Assembly: GCA_030770425.1 (NCBI GenBank)
Contig: JASJFT010000061.1
Coordinates: forward strand, 62,001-126,000
Origin: Darksidea phi
Taxonomy: Eukaryota; Ascomycota; Dothideomycetes; Pleosporales; Lentitheciaceae
Direction of reading: 5' to 3'
Length of the DNA: 64,000 nt
This document shows positions 1 through 11,234 of this stretch, piece after piece; within the stretch, counting starts at the first letter, position 1, and each line of letters opens with the position of its first letter. The notes under the pieces were generated by a model. The model saw only the letters and a list, made by a program, of their open reading frames with translations, did no database searches and was not told the origin of the DNA. The translations under genes and the position numbers were made by a program.

Positions 1-3000
1 ATTGAGGATACAAAAGATGGGGAGGATAGGAATACATCTCCTGCGAACACGCCCAAGGGAGCTATTCTCATTGGCCCCACCGTGTCTCCGATAACACCAT
101 TCGTGGAATATGCTCCTTTAGCACAGCCTACGACACCCCCGCTCGATTTTTCACACGAATATAGTCAACATGCTACCGAGAGTCCCGATCCGCTCCAGGT
201 TCCACTAAGCCCGCAAGTAAGGCGTAGCGAAAAACTCCCATCGTCCTCCCTCAGTCTCGGCGTGCCCGTTTCCCATCAAAGCGCAGCAACTTCGTATGTA
301 CACGATACCGAGAGCCAGCCAACTACTCATGGCTTTCTCCAAGAGCTTGGTTTTGGTCCACTATCAGACGCATCCGACAGCGATGTCCTTTCCGACCCTC
401 CGTCGGATATGGACGAACCCATTATACCGACGACCACATTCGCCTCGCCTAGGCATCGAACCGCGGTACAGGTAGTCATACCACGCTCTACAGCTACGCA
501 ACAAGAACTCGTTCAACGGCAAGTGGCGCGGTCATTCAGAGAACGGAAACCGATCCAACTTCATCCATATGCTCTTGAGGGTGAACTCTATCGCAGAGAG
601 CTTCAAGGCAGAGGAATCAAGCCCGTCACACGGCAGAGGTCACCAGCACGGAACTCGACTCATCATGACGCGGAAACACAGGAGCAAGAGTTTAATCCTA
701 ATGGTAACATGCTCTATAGCAGCCCCCCAGAAATACCAGTGTCTACGCCTGTCATTCAGAAGGGTCACAAAAACTCATTGCGACGAATTCATTCGAGCTC
801 AGGAAGACAGAGGCCTGTAGCATCAAGTTATCACATTACACCTGGGTTTAAAAGGAGGAAATTGGATCGCTCGTTGACTCAAGCTGGCGTGCCTCTGCGA
901 AGGCCAGTGGAAAGCCCCAAGAGACCTGATAGCGATATTTGGAGGATTCCACAGTCTCCCCCGCATTCAAGCAGCCCCCCCGCAAAGAGTGTGAACTTAG
1001 CTCCTCGGAGGTCGATCAGCCCAGTGATAACTACTGCCGTACCGGAACTACCTACACCCTCACAATCCTCGAGCCTTCAAGGAGACCCTCAATCGAGGGC
1101 AGACTCTGACCTTGAACCAGTTGTCCGCAGCGTACGTCGCTCTACAGAACAGCGACGTCGCCCAATTGCGATACTAAGCGACAGTCCCCCGATAGCTTCC
1201 GAACCGTCTGGGAACGAATCTGAACTCAGCGAAACGGAACTCAAAAAGGCCCGCAAAAAAATGAAAGGAATTCTTCCTGCTTCATGGGTACGGATGGATA
1301 GAGAAGCACAAGCAAGGCGCGATGCACTGGCGAGCCAACGATTAAATGTCACTCTATCTCCTGAACGACTTGAACACCAGCGAGGCATAGCCCGGAGGGT
1401 CACGAAACGTAGAGCAAGCCCTCCACCAAGGACAGGATTCAATTCTCATTCAAACGATGTTGTTGTAATCTCAGATGAATCGGATAATGAGCTCGAACGC
1501 CCAACCGGTCATACGTTAGACGTTCAACGATCGGCTCAGTCGGCAGCTGATCTAGCCGCCGCCTTTGACCATAGGTATGCCGATAACGATTCCGACAATA
1601 TGGAGAATGATCGTTTGCAGCTTTTCACGCTTGGTGGATCAAGCCGGAAACGCAAGAAGCAGACCAAGCTCACTGATGTCTTCACCAAAGCCAAGAAATA
1701 TGGGACGTCCGGTGTTGGTACACGAGCTCGCGGCACGTCTTATTCATATGTCTCCGGGAGGAAGAAGCACTCGAACTCAAGAAGGATAAGGCGCACATCG
1801 CCGCCTGCATTGAGCGTTCTTGACTTTGATCAGTCACCCTCTGGCAACCAACATGTGCCTCAATTTCTCAAAATTGCGAAAAGGCAAGCTCGACAAAGGC
1901 CGGATTTTGCTCGGGAACGGCCAACAAACAAGCACATTAGATTGCATACCGCAGATGATACGGAGGATGCTAATACCACTCTTCGACAGTGGAGAAGTGG
2001 TGTGTTGATACCAAAGACGAACTCGGGGCAGTCAAGCAAGCGTTCCGAAGAACGTGGGCCTTTGACCGACATCGATCATAATACACAGCGCAGCCAATAC
2101 CCAACAGACGCTGAAAAGGGCCCCGGTGCAAAATTCCAAGTGCACCCGAGACGCGGACATGACGCTCCCGGCATGCGGCAGCGACATCAACTTCCCCTGG
2201 GACTTTTGGCTTTTCGGCGGTCTGCTGTGCCCCTGAGAGAGCCTCGCGCACAAGAGTCTACGCCCGCATCGTCGACAAGCAGGCAACGCCATGATATACA
2301 GAGGAAGCTACAACCGTTCCGAGCGGCGCAACTAGAGGGTCTAGAAGCAGATTACAGCAGGGGTGACCGTAGAATGGCCTTTCAACAAGGTCTACAAGAG
2401 GTTGACCAACAGTTTAACCTTAAACCTTCAATTACGTGGCCTTCAAGAAACCCGCAACTAGCCCGCTTTCTCGCGGACACTGATACCGTTCTACCGCCGC
2501 TCCCCTCAGCGAACGACATTGGGGACCAGGAAAATCGGTCACTCGCCGGAAAATCACCAATTCCGAGGCGACGCCTCATGCGCAAAGTTCAGGCTCAAAG
2601 AATCGATGTTGACACTAGAGCCTATCGTCAACCAAGTGAGCCAGCTTTAGCTGATCTCTTTAATCAACTGCCGCCGGCACAAGATACCTACTCCGTGCAA
2701 GGAGGAGCACAAGAGTCAATGGCACTGCGGGGACTCGGCCCGTGTGGCACCCGATATCCCACCAATTTCGATGTATCACCTCTAAAATCCGACACATACT
2801 TTCATTCCTCTACTTTTATCGGTGGAATGGAATTACATCGAGCACTGCTGAGTTGCGGTGCACTCGCTAGAGATATGGACGAGGCTGCCGGTTATTTCAC
2901 CATAAGTCATGGTGCGAACACACTCAGATGCGGTCCTTGGAATGACGAGACATTCTCGCTTATAACGGAGCTCATGACAAATATCTGGCACCCATTGGAC

Positions 3001-6000
3001 GACCAAACTCTGTCTGAGAGTGATCGAGCCAAGCTGATGGCTATCATCTTCAAGGACTCTTCGAAGCTTCTACGGTCCTTGATAGCATATTTTTCCACTC
3101 GGCTTAGCTTTCTTGATCCAATTGATCGACAAGTATTCGCGACGAAAATGAAGCAGTTCGGAGAATCCTTGTTCACCCGGGTACTCACTTCTAATATCAT
3201 GAGTCCTGAACGGAGTACTATACCTATAGTCCAGCTGGACTTCATCAGAACCATGACGTACTTGCTTGTTATCACCATGCAGATACGCCAAATTGCTCAG
3301 CACTCGGTTGTCGAACCTTGTGTTGCACAGGAACTGGCGAATATGATGAAAAGCATATCAAAGCTCATTGTATCGCAGGTGCTTCATCATGTGTCACAGC
3401 TTAGCAACTTCCTGGAGAGGAACAAGAAGTTTATGGAACGGGAGAATGGCATCCAAAATTCCGAGATCCTAGTTGAAAGCCTTGTTGTCTGCATGCATGT
3501 ACTAGCAGCCGCATACATACCCGGGATAACGTTTTGGGAGCTTGTGAGCCAGGAGCTCGCCCCTCAAGCAGAGCGGGCCACCGACTTGCAGACGTTCGAG
3601 TCACTATGGGGGATTCTCTTCACACTGCTCCCGTTTATCGAAATAGACGACTCCGGGATCATTGACAATAGGAAAAGGACATCCTTTCAGCACGACCACT
3701 GGGTGTTCATCAGGGATTTACTCAAGCGACTGTTCGCCTTATATCCTCAGACATACCGCTTGCATAGCTCTTCACTAAACGACTACATCCGCGCCACTCT
3801 CACAAGGTGCCATCACTTGATCCAATTCTGGCACTGGAACCAATGTGATCATATGCTCAATGTAGTTTTCGATTTCTTCGCCACGAATGGTCTTAAAAAC
3901 CTACGACGGGAGAAAAGTGGCGGTTCAGCTCAGTTTCTCGAGGATCTTGCGAACAAGCCCTCGTTCAATGTAACGCCGAACGACAACTCATTTCATATAT
4001 ACCTGAAATGCTTAGCTCTAGGGTTACAGCGCATGAAGAATGTGTACCATGAGAAGAAGATACGGAGCATAGTCTTTCGCCTGACGCCAAACCACGGCCG
4101 GAACTATCCAAAAGACCAGCCAATGGAAACAGAGAGTCTAGACGCGCTCAGGAATCATCATGATCTTCTGTGCACTCTTTACTATGCATCCCCACCCTCC
4201 TGCCGACCTAAGCTCGACATCTTACGAGACCTGGTACATCACGAGACTTCTCATCGAGAAGCATCCAGGCTCAGTGTGCGTGCTTGGGCTAGCCTGACAG
4301 CTTTTCAATTATCAACCCATGAGCCGTACGCGTCCGCCAGACCGCTCTCTGCATGGCACAAGGAGATCAACATGCAGACGCTCAAGCAATACCATCTTGC
4401 AAAGACTGAAGCTGAGATCTTTTTGAAGTCAGGGGAGCTAGATAAAACAGACGCTTCCTCGCTCATGGTGCGGCAAGCTATGGAAAAGAACCAGGAGCAG
4501 GTTATCGCTACCTTGCGGGACTGCATCGCAGGGATGCAAAGAGCTATCGAGTCAGCAGCCAATCAAGCTTCGTTGCGAGAATTTCTTCTGGACTCAGGCT
4601 TTGTTGAGCTGCTCAAATTGCCACATTTCGAGGATGCTCGCTTGGTTGCGGTAATCCGCGATATCCTCGGAGTGCTCAGAAAGTATGCAATTATGCCACA
4701 CCACAAACCATCTCCTGGAACGAATCAACAACCTGCAGACGAGAGCCAAGACCTTTATGGGGGAGAGTCTCTGGATGCAGAACTATTGTATGCTCTCGAA
4801 CAGCAGCAACCTGATGTAGAGCAGAAACACCCGCCTCTCGACTTCATCCAAGTTCCTTTGTGGAATCTACTTTCCAACGCCTTCGGTGCAGGGAAAGCTC
4901 CGGACGATAACCTTTTGATGGACTGCGTTGACACGTGGGCTCTCGTCGCTAGTCACCAAGTGTCCTCGGGTGCCCGGTCTTGGTCATATTACATCAACCC
5001 GCACGGGTCTGTTTCGTGGCAGCAACTCAGCCAGACAGAACAGACACAGAAGTTTGGCCCGTATTTCATGGCGGCCTTCCTCAACAGTGACTCCTGCGCC
5101 TATACAGATCATCGCTTTGAGTTCTTCAACACCCTATTATTGTCCCTAGCTGATCGTGAGGCAATGTTGAGATTTCAGTATCGTTTACTCCACGCTCTTT
5201 TTCGCGTTGCTTCCAAGGATCCACTTATGACAAATCTTCCGTTCTTCAAGGACGACCAGACCGGAGAGTTCGATATCACAGCGGACACATTGCGCGCACG
5301 ACGACTCGCACTGATATCTAGCATCTTGGCAAATATACGAGAAGACTTCAATAGGAAGATACATGAAGAGGCAGGCATTGTCACAGAGCTTAGGGAAAAC
5401 TACTCTGTAATGCTGCGAGGCTTTATGACCGCAATGAAGAGCAATTACCAGCAGCTCCGCCAAGAGACGATGGTCACGGGCGCATACGTCGAGTTCGTGC
5501 AGAAGGTCGTACAGTTCCTCCAGCAGTATACCGCCGACATATGCCCTATCCTTGACTTTTTCACCAACTCAGCCGCGTTTCCGCTTCCAGCAACCGACCC
5601 TACGTACGTAGTCGGCCGACTTTGTGGTTATGCTCCAAAGCTTGCGAGGTCTGGAATTCCCAAGCAGCTGTCCGTCTTCGTTCAAACGGTGGCACAGCAA
5701 GCCGCCGCTAGCAATCAACAGCCCTATCTCGTCAACCAACTTGAGACGGCGCTTTGTACCGATGAGTCTCCAACTAAGGACAAGACAGCTCTTCGGAGTG
5801 TTTTGTTACAAGGTATCTTTCCTACGTACATCGAGGCTGCTTTCAGTTCTGTGATTGGTTTCGTCATTGCGAAGCCTATCTTGCAATCTTTAAAGCCGAT
5901 CCTACAAGCCGCCTTGTTCGACGTCCACGTGTTCGACGAATCCAATGTTCGTGTTGTCTACGATACGATAATGTCAATATCTCACGCCTTCATCCGGAGT

Positions 6001-6525
6001 ACTGAACAACTTAAGTCGGATGCACTCCTTGTCCGGCAATCTTACGTACTACATGCAGCAGCTCTTATGCTAGACGCTATGCTTCCAATCCTATCTCTGC
6101 TGGACTATATCTATGGCAGGTGCTCGACATGGATGACGAAGCCGGCCATGATAACCTATCTGGAACATTTCACCGTCTTCATCGCCGAATTGCTCGACGA
6201 TTCAGTACCGCAAGATATACCTTTTTACGATGGCGACGCTCATGCCCCACACTGCCCACACATTGGTCTCTCGTCTTTCTGCACAGACGGGTTAGTGACT
6301 AGTATCAAGACCCACTGGAGTTCGGATGGCCGACGGATAGTCTTCGGGCAGGGTCATGCGAAGCGTGACGTTGTTGTCGATTTGAGGGAGATGGAGGAGG
6401 AGAAGGCAAGGCTCCTCAAAGCTATTAGAGTTTTCAACGCAGCTGTCATTGTTGTGTATGGGGATCGGCAATCAGACGGAGGGAATGGACGGGGGAGATG
6501 CTTCACAGGAGATGTTGATGTGTAG
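1..6525 (+). CDS. MMS22: MMS22/Mus7-family DNA repair protein (5' end outside window)
   Basis: The frame is open from base 1 to the TAG at 6523-6525, so the gene starts upstream of the window; the first in-window ATG is not the start. About 2,170 residues are visible. The first ~800 are low-complexity, rich in Ser, Pro, Arg and acidic patches, as expected for a disordered regulatory tail. The remaining ~1,300 are an uninterrupted alpha-helical region resembling the Mus7/MMS22 family. In yeasts this family acts with the Rtt101 cullin and Rtt107 (fission yeast Mus7 with Brc1) to restart damaged replication forks in the nucleus. No catalytic motif is expected or seen. There is no intron in this large exon. 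The family call rests on overall resemblance of the C-terminal part from memory; size and architecture fit. Confidence 0.75.
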   Translation: MEDTKDGEDRNTSPANTPKGAILIGPTVSPITPFVEYAPLAQPTTPPLDFSHEYSQHATESPDPLQVPLSPQVRRSEKLPSSSLSLGVPVSHQSAATSYVHDTESQPTTHGFLQELGFGPLSDASDSDVLSDPPSDMDEPIIPTTTFASPRHRTAVQVVIPRSTATQQELVQRQVARSFRERKPIQLHPYALEGELYRRELQGRGIKPVTRQRSPARNSTHHDAETQEQEFNPNGNMLYSSPPEIPVSTPVIQKGHKNSLRRIHSSSGRQRPVASSYHITPGFKRRKLDRSLTQAGVPLRRPVESPKRPDSDIWRIPQSPPHSSSPPAKSVNLAPRRSISPVITTAVPELPTPSQSSSLQGDPQSRADSDLEPVVRSVRRSTEQRRRPIAILSDSPPIASEPSGNESELSETELKKARKKMKGILPASWVRMDREAQARRDALASQRLNVTLSPERLEHQRGIARRVTKRRASPPPRTGFNSHSNDVVVISDESDNELERPTGHTLDVQRSAQSAADLAAAFDHRYADNDSDNMENDRLQLFTLGGSSRKRKKQTKLTDVFTKAKKYGTSGVGTRARGTSYSYVSGRKKHSNSRRIRRTSPPALSVLDFDQSPSGNQHVPQFLKIAKRQARQRPDFARERPTNKHIRLHTADDTEDANTTLRQWRSGVLIPKTNSGQSSKRSEERGPLTDIDHNTQRSQYPTDAEKGPGAKFQVHPRRGHDAPGMRQRHQLPLGLLAFRRSAVPLREPRAQESTPASSTSRQRHDIQRKLQPFRAAQLEGLEADYSRGDRRMAFQQGLQEVDQQFNLKPSITWPSRNPQLARFLADTDTVLPPLPSANDIGDQENRSLAGKSPIPRRRLMRKVQAQRIDVDTRAYRQPSEPALADLFNQLPPAQDTYSVQGGAQESMALRGLGPCGTRYPTNFDVSPLKSDTYFHSSTFIGGMELHRALLSCGALARDMDEAAGYFTISHGANTLRCGPWNDETFSLITELMTNIWHPLDDQTLSESDRAKLMAIIFKDSSKLLRSLIAYFSTRLSFLDPIDRQVFATKMKQFGESLFTRVLTSNIMSPERSTIPIVQLDFIRTMTYLLVITMQIRQIAQHSVVEPCVAQELANMMKSISKLIVSQVLHHVSQLSNFLERNKKFMERENGIQNSEILVESLVVCMHVLAAAYIPGITFWELVSQELAPQAERATDLQTFESLWGILFTLLPFIEIDDSGIIDNRKRTSFQHDHWVFIRDLLKRLFALYPQTYRLHSSSLNDYIRATLTRCHHLIQFWHWNQCDHMLNVVFDFFATNGLKNLRREKSGGSAQFLEDLANKPSFNVTPNDNSFHIYLKCLALGLQRMKNVYHEKKIRSIVFRLTPNHGRNYPKDQPMETESLDALRNHHDLLCTLYYASPPSCRPKLDILRDLVHHETSHREASRLSVRAWASLTAFQLSTHEPYASARPLSAWHKEINMQTLKQYHLAKTEAEIFLKSGELDKTDASSLMVRQAMEKNQEQVIATLRDCIAGMQRAIESAANQASLREFLLDSGFVELLKLPHFEDARLVAVIRDILGVLRKYAIMPHHKPSPGTNQQPADESQDLYGGESLDAELLYALEQQQPDVEQKHPPLDFIQVPLWNLLSNAFGAGKAPDDNLLMDCVDTWALVASHQVSSGARSWSYYINPHGSVSWQQLSQTEQTQKFGPYFMAAFLNSDSCAYTDHRFEFFNTLLLSLADREAMLRFQYRLLHALFRVASKDPLMTNLPFFKDDQTGEFDITADTLRARRLALISSILANIREDFNRKIHEEAGIVTELRENYSVMLRGFMTAMKSNYQQLRQETMVTGAYVEFVQKVVQFLQQYTADICPILDFFTNSAAFPLPATDPTYVVGRLCGYAPKLARSGIPKQLSVFVQTVAQQAAASNQQPYLVNQLETALCTDESPTKDKTALRSVLLQGIFPTYIEAAFSSVIGFVIAKPILQSLKPILQAALFDVHVFDESNVRVVYDTIMSISHAFIRSTEQLKSDALLVRQSYVLHAAALMLDAMLPILSLLDYIYGRCSTWMTKPAMITYLEHFTVFIAELLDDSVPQDIPFYDGDAHAPHCPHIGLSSFCTDGLVTSIKTHWSSDGRRIVFGQGHAKRDVVVDLREMEEEKARLLKAIRVFNAAVIVVYGDRQSDGGNGRGRCFTGDVDV

Positions 6526-6931
6526 TGCAGTGGCGAATTGTTTGTGTTGCATCACGATTAGCGGCATGGACAGACTTCTCTTCTGCATTGCGATACCATA
6601 GTACGGGCGTATGATTCTGGATAGTCACGAATAGAAACGAAGAAATGATATCACAGAGTCATCGATCCCCTACCCAATAACGCTGTACAAATACAATAAA
6701 TACTCCTTTACCCGAAGCAGCGAGCAGCCCCGTGAGCGCCCCACGGGCCCCAAAAAGTTGAGTCTAGAGCCGACGTCACAACTAGCGCAGCGCAGGCCCG
6801 AATCAAGCTCAACCACGAGCCGTGGCGACACTGCACACCCACTATAAAGGGCATGCCTCCCCGCTGTCGCTCGTGCCCGCTGCCTTTATTTTTATCTGTC
6901 GCTTGGCGCTCGCGTGCCTACCGACGCCAAC
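6526..6931. other. Intergenic: terminator and promoter region
   Basis: 406 bp between two genes on the same strand. It holds the 3' UTR of the Mms22-like gene and the promoter of the next gene, with a TATA-like box at 6843-6848. Nothing else is supported. Confidence 0.6.
6843..6848 (+). promoter_or_regulatory. TATA-like box of the Gag1-like gene
   Basis: TATAAA lies 84-89 bp before the ATG at 6932, at a distance usual for fungal promoters, and is followed by a pyrimidine-rich stretch. Confidence 0.4.
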
Positions 6932-7819
6932 ATGGAAAACAACCAGTCGGCCGCCCGCTCTGCCCGCCGCTTCCTCGACGACCGCGTACGCAGTGACTGG
7001 GAGTACCCCAACACGCCGGATTACTGGTCGGCGTCAGATGAACAAGTTCGCGGCGTCACCGAGTTTCGCGAGCGCTTCTACGGGGATTCCGAGGACGAGG
7101 AGGAGAGCGATGATGAGGCGGCGGCCGATCCGTACAAGTTCGATTCGCCGGATAGCATCGGAGACGCGGTCGAGTCCAAGGAACAAGGTCGCAAGCGGAA
7201 GAGGAGCATCGCGTTGAAGGAAGAGATGGAGGAGAATAAGGGACTGAGATTGTGGGTCCAGCGGAGGGATGCATGGACCGGCGCGGCCGCTGTGAAAAAG
7301 TACGGTACGAGACGACCAGCACATAGTACGCCAACCACGCGCGGCGAATCCTCCTCCACAACATCCACCACCCGCTCCTCCTCAGATATGTCGGCCCTCA
7401 TGGATGTCGACTCGCATCCTCCACCGCCGAATCCCAACAATGCCACGCCCGTCGACCCGCTCGTCCCCGTCGCACCCCCGCTTCTTCCAGACAACATTAT
7501 CCGCAAGTCCATTTCACCAAAAGCCTACCCAGACATCTACAACAAAATCGTCCTCTCCTCACGCACACCCGCCGTCCCCATAAACCTCGCCGACATGACA
7601 AAAGCGCTCGTGAGGGGCTGGCAGGAACACGGTGAGTGGCCGCCCAAGGCCCAACCTTTGGAACCACTGGCGAGGAAGAAGCGTGCGCTTGCCAGTCCAA
7701 GGATGGATAGTGGTGCAGAGCCATTCTTGTCGCATCATCCTCATTTGCAGAAAGGGGTGGATTCCATGAAGAGGATTTTTCATTTGAATGGGCAGCATCA
7801 TGGGGCGGGGAATGGATGA
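6932..7819 (+). CDS. Gag1-like clamp domain (DUF4050) protein
   Basis: Single-exon gene of 295 aa. The open frame begins slightly earlier with a GTG codon; the first ATG, 6932, in the context CCAACATGG, is the likely start. Residues ~55-80 are strongly acidic (EDEEESDDEAAADPYKF). Around residue 115 the motif WVQRRDAWTGA resembles the W-x-x-RR-x-W-T-GA signature of fungal DUF4050 proteins. A Ser/Thr/Pro-rich linker follows, then a conserved-looking helix (residues ~190-235, with IRKSISPKAYPDIYNKIV) ending in GWQEHGEWPPK. The family includes the fission yeast clamp protein Gag1; molecular function is not established from sequence. The domain call is from memory of the motif pattern. Confidence 0.6.
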   Translation: MENNQSAARSARRFLDDRVRSDWEYPNTPDYWSASDEQVRGVTEFRERFYGDSEDEEESDDEAAADPYKFDSPDSIGDAVESKEQGRKRKRSIALKEEMEENKGLRLWVQRRDAWTGAAAVKKYGTRRPAHSTPTTRGESSSTTSTTRSSSDMSALMDVDSHPPPPNPNNATPVDPLVPVAPPLLPDNIIRKSISPKAYPDIYNKIVLSSRTPAVPINLADMTKALVRGWQEHGEWPPKAQPLEPLARKKRALASPRMDSGAEPFLSHHPHLQKGVDSMKRIFHLNGQHHGAGNG

Positions 7820-8660
7820 AGATGGACACCCATTTTGAAAGTGGAAATAAACTAATTGCGATACTCAGTTTTAGAAGACTGTAGAGCAGACCCGACGAAC
7901 CGCACTGCATGGCATCGGAGCCCTTGAGGCTAGACTCTTACATGCTTGCCGCACTTGTAAAGCTGAGGAGAGAATACCTCAAAGGCATGGCCTCCACAAT
8001 TAAGCCGCTCCATATGTTACTCTCAACCAAAGTATTTATGTGGGGTGCAGGGTTCGCGACCGCATTTCTATACGCTTAACGAACCCCTCCGATCAAAGGT
8101 CTTGTCAAAGGTCTTAGGTCTTTGCTTGGGAAAGAAGAGGGAGAATGCAGGCTATTTGCGGGATAGTGGCATTGAGGAAAGATGGTGTTGATGGTTGGGG
8201 AAGGGCTATTGAAAGAAATTTGGGGCAGATTTTGGTAGTGGACTACACGGAGAAGAATGTGAATCACCACTCCTCTAATCAGATTATGCTAGTTATTGGG
8301 GCGGTGGGAGCCCCGTGTAGAGACTGGAAAATTATTCGGTAGTAGAAAGATGAACATTTCAACTCATAGTACGCACTATCCATATGCTTTAAGAAGTCTA
8401 CAGGTATATAATCAGAATGAAAGGCCTCAAGGGCGCCTTATCGTACTTGTAAAGTTGATGGTACAATCACTCTCTTGGATGCTGCTGTGGCTAGCTTATC
8501 CTAATAGCTTTTGAGGCAAGGACAGAGCAACTATAGCGCGTAAACTTCTAAGCGCCTTGAAACCCTTAGATCAAGAAACAACTTCGCTTCTACATCAAAT
8601 GTTTCCTACTCACTTATTAATGTTTCACTTCGCCCTAACCTCCTACCTGGACAAATCCCC
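7820..8660. other. Intergenic between convergent genes
   Basis: 841 bp between the converging Gag1-like and alpha-galactosidase genes. Composition is more AT-rich than the flanking genes. Short open frames occur but none has a family match, introns or coding-like composition. Nothing supported. Confidence 0.5.
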
Positions 8661-10016
8661 TTAACAGCCTGTCGTACAAGCAACCTTCCAAACCCTAAAA
8701 ACCCTCACCTCGTGACTTCTAACCTCCGTCGTATACGGAATATCATAAGGACCCAAATCCTTCCCTTTCCACAAATCCCTCATCCGGTAAATATCCCACC
8801 CCAACGTCAAATGCTCCCGGATATTAAGCGTCATCCACGCCGTCTGCGTTCCCCTATTCAACAACGCCACCGCAACACTCTCGTCCGCCAACTGCTTAGC
8901 GTAGATCTGGGTGCTATTGTCCGGCGATGTCCATTGTAAGACTGCGGATTGGCCGAGAGGGTCTTGGTTTATGGCGATTAGTTCGCTGTTGGTGAGCGTG
9001 GCGAGGTTGTAGGGGGAGAGCTTTGTGATATTGGCACCGATGAGGAGGGGTGAGGAGACGAGGGACCAGAGGGAGAAGTGGGCGCGGTTTTCGAGGTCGG
9101 AGAGGCCGGTGCCGACGAGTTGCTTGCTTTCGCCGTCTAGACCTACGATCAACATGTCGTAGTCGTTCCAGTGCCCCGGTCCTGTGTACCGCGCAACCTC
9201 ATTCCCACGATCTAGCATATCTAGCACGTCGAAGTAGTACTTTTCGCGGTTCCCGGGGTAATTGAAATCGTCTGATATATCCTGTCCAATGCGCCATTGA
9301 TTCGCGCCTTCTTCTGCAGCCCATTCCCATACGTTAGACCAGCCACAGTGGCAAGCGTGGAAGACGATGGAGCGGTTTGTTGCGATGAGCGCTTTGCTCA
9401 TATCAAGCATGACTTGTTGGACCTCTGCTTGCGGAGCATCCACGTGCGAACAGCAGCTATCATATTTTAGGTGGTCGATCCCCCAGGATGCGAAGAGTTT
9501 CGCGTCTTCTTCCGCATGGTGTTCCGAGCCGGTGTACCCCGCACACGTATCGGTGCCAGGTCCGCTGTAAATGCCGAGTTTGAAGCCTTTTGAGTGCGCA
9601 TAATCGGCTACGGCTTTCATACCGTTGGGAAACTTGATGGGGTCAACTTCGAGAGGGTGCTCGGCGCGCGAGCCTTTGTAGCGCTGCCAGCCATCGTCGA
9701 TATTTACGTAGACGTAGCCAGCAGCTTTGAGGCCCAACCTTTCCATTGCGTCGATAGTGTTGCGAACCACGGTCTCGTTGATGTCGGGGCCATAGTTATT
9801 CCACGAGCTCCAGCCCATTGGCGGTGTGAGTGCGAGGTGGTTCGTTATATTGACTTCACCACCATAATGGGTAACGTTCCATGCCGGTGTTGGTGTGGGC
9901 GTAGATGTAGGGGTAGGCATAGCCGATGATGTGCTATTCATGAATCCGACATGGAATGATTGCGCGCGCACGACAGCGATTGCGCTACAAAGGGAGAGGA
10001 AGGATTTAAGAGACAT
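8661..10016 (-). CDS. Secreted alpha-galactosidase, glycoside hydrolase family 27
   Basis: 451 aa, single exon. It cleaves terminal alpha-1,6-galactosyl residues from galacto-oligosaccharides and galactomannan outside the cell. Residues 1-18 form a signal peptide (hydrophobic core SLCSAIAVV). A short Ser/Thr/Pro linker (~29-45) precedes the GH27 barrel, which opens with TPPMGWSSWNNYG. The nucleophile is Asp186 in LKYDSC, and the acid/base is Asp246 in WRIGQD (R-x3-D). The DDGW motif of the substrate pocket is at ~107-110. Many N-glycosylation sequons are present. The C-terminal beta-sandwich (NQDPLGQ... onward) is complete. Length and catalytic residues fit an active enzyme. The region upstream of the start (10017-10400) is its promoter; no regulator site is claimed. 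Confidence 0.93.
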   Translation of the reverse strand: MSLKSFLSLCSAIAVVRAQSFHVGFMNSTSSAMPTPTSTPTPTPAWNVTHYGGEVNITNHLALTPPMGWSSWNNYGPDINETVVRNTIDAMERLGLKAAGYVYVNIDDGWQRYKGSRAEHPLEVDPIKFPNGMKAVADYAHSKGFKLGIYSGPGTDTCAGYTGSEHHAEEDAKLFASWGIDHLKYDSCCSHVDAPQAEVQQVMLDMSKALIATNRSIVFHACHCGWSNVWEWAAEEGANQWRIGQDISDDFNYPGNREKYYFDVLDMLDRGNEVARYTGPGHWNDYDMLIVGLDGESKQLVGTGLSDLENRAHFSLWSLVSSPLLIGANITKLSPYNLATLTNSELIAINQDPLGQSAVLQWTSPDNSTQIYAKQLADESVAVALLNRGTQTAWMTLNIREHLTLGWDIYRMRDLWKGKDLGPYDIPYTTEVRSHEVRVFRVWKVACTTGC

Positions 10017-11234
10017 CGTGAATTATACACACAGAAGCGTGTCGAGAATTAGTACGGGGGGATGAAGCTTGAAAGCAAAGTTTGAAGGAGCAGATGCGAA
10101 ATTGTGAAGAACTCGCACGGGAAAAGCGAAATGAGGAAAAGTCATGAGAGGAAAGGAGACCCTTAAGCTCTCAGGGTCCGACGCAGGAACAGAAATTGCA
10201 TACGAGCCGCCCTTTTTTCATCATCTAGATAGATGAAATGCAGCAGCTGCCGCTGCAACAATCTGGGGTCGAAGAGCTACCCTGGTCGAAGCAGACAGAT
10301 TTAGCCCGAAGCGGATATTTATCCTTATCGCCATTGGAGCAGGGCAGACTTCCTACACGACAGAAGATCCGCCAATTAATCCTTAGGTGGGCCGGAATCA
10401 GTTAGCAAAGAGCAGTGCTGTGATGAGTCTCGCTGCATATCTATGCACCTCGTGAATCCCTGGCGGCGCATGCATGCCTCTTTCTGGTATCTGATCCTTT
10501 GAGGTTTGCATTCCGTCGGATTGAGAGCTCGCTCCGCTCGTGAGTAGTAAACTGTGAAGGCGTGTAGTATTCAAGACTTCGGAGTTCGCGCTTCAATTTT
10601 AGCTACAGCTAGACATAAAATTTTGGCAGTACTAACGAAACTGGGAGGGACCTACAGGGGTAACCTACTAACGATAAACTGTACTCATACCTATTGCAGA
10701 CTTAAGACAGCTTATCCACGTCACAGCGAGAACCACGATGGCCCTATGCCCGCAGCGACGACATATGATAAAAGCGCCGAAATGCCGTTCCGGTTGTGGT
10801 GAACAGTCAACAGCATACCGAGCCTACTCCTCGAAAAAGCATTGGGTTGAACAACGAGTCCAACGAGCAATCGACGTAGCATTCCCTTTCTCCAGTCACT
10901 TCCCATGAAAATAGGAGGTGTATACGGAAGTCAACTCCGCACGACGCTGGAAACTTTTCAGGGTAGAGACGAATTCATTTGGGTCGGCCATGCACTATAT
11001 GGTCAGTCTGTTACAATCCCATAATAAGAATCCTACTTCATAAAGAAAGATTTGCGCTCTCTGTTCAGGGCACTGATATTGTCCTTAATTCGAAGTAGAA
11101 TTATCCGTAGCTGCGCAGCTGTTCATGGTAAGGCGACGGCCGTAATGTGACATCCACTTCAGTGGGCGAGCGAGTCCATGGAGCTAGAAGAGTAGCAGGC
11201 ATGCGCCTGAAAGGGGGCGAAGCGCGTATAAAAG
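10017..11234. other. Intergenic: promoter of alpha-galactosidase and unassigned DNA
   Basis: 1.2 kb. The part next to 10016 is the galactosidase promoter. The rest has short open frames in several frames (for example 10554-10802 plus) without recognisable domains. The 3' remnant of the F-box pseudogene may extend into 11101-11234. Confidence 0.45.
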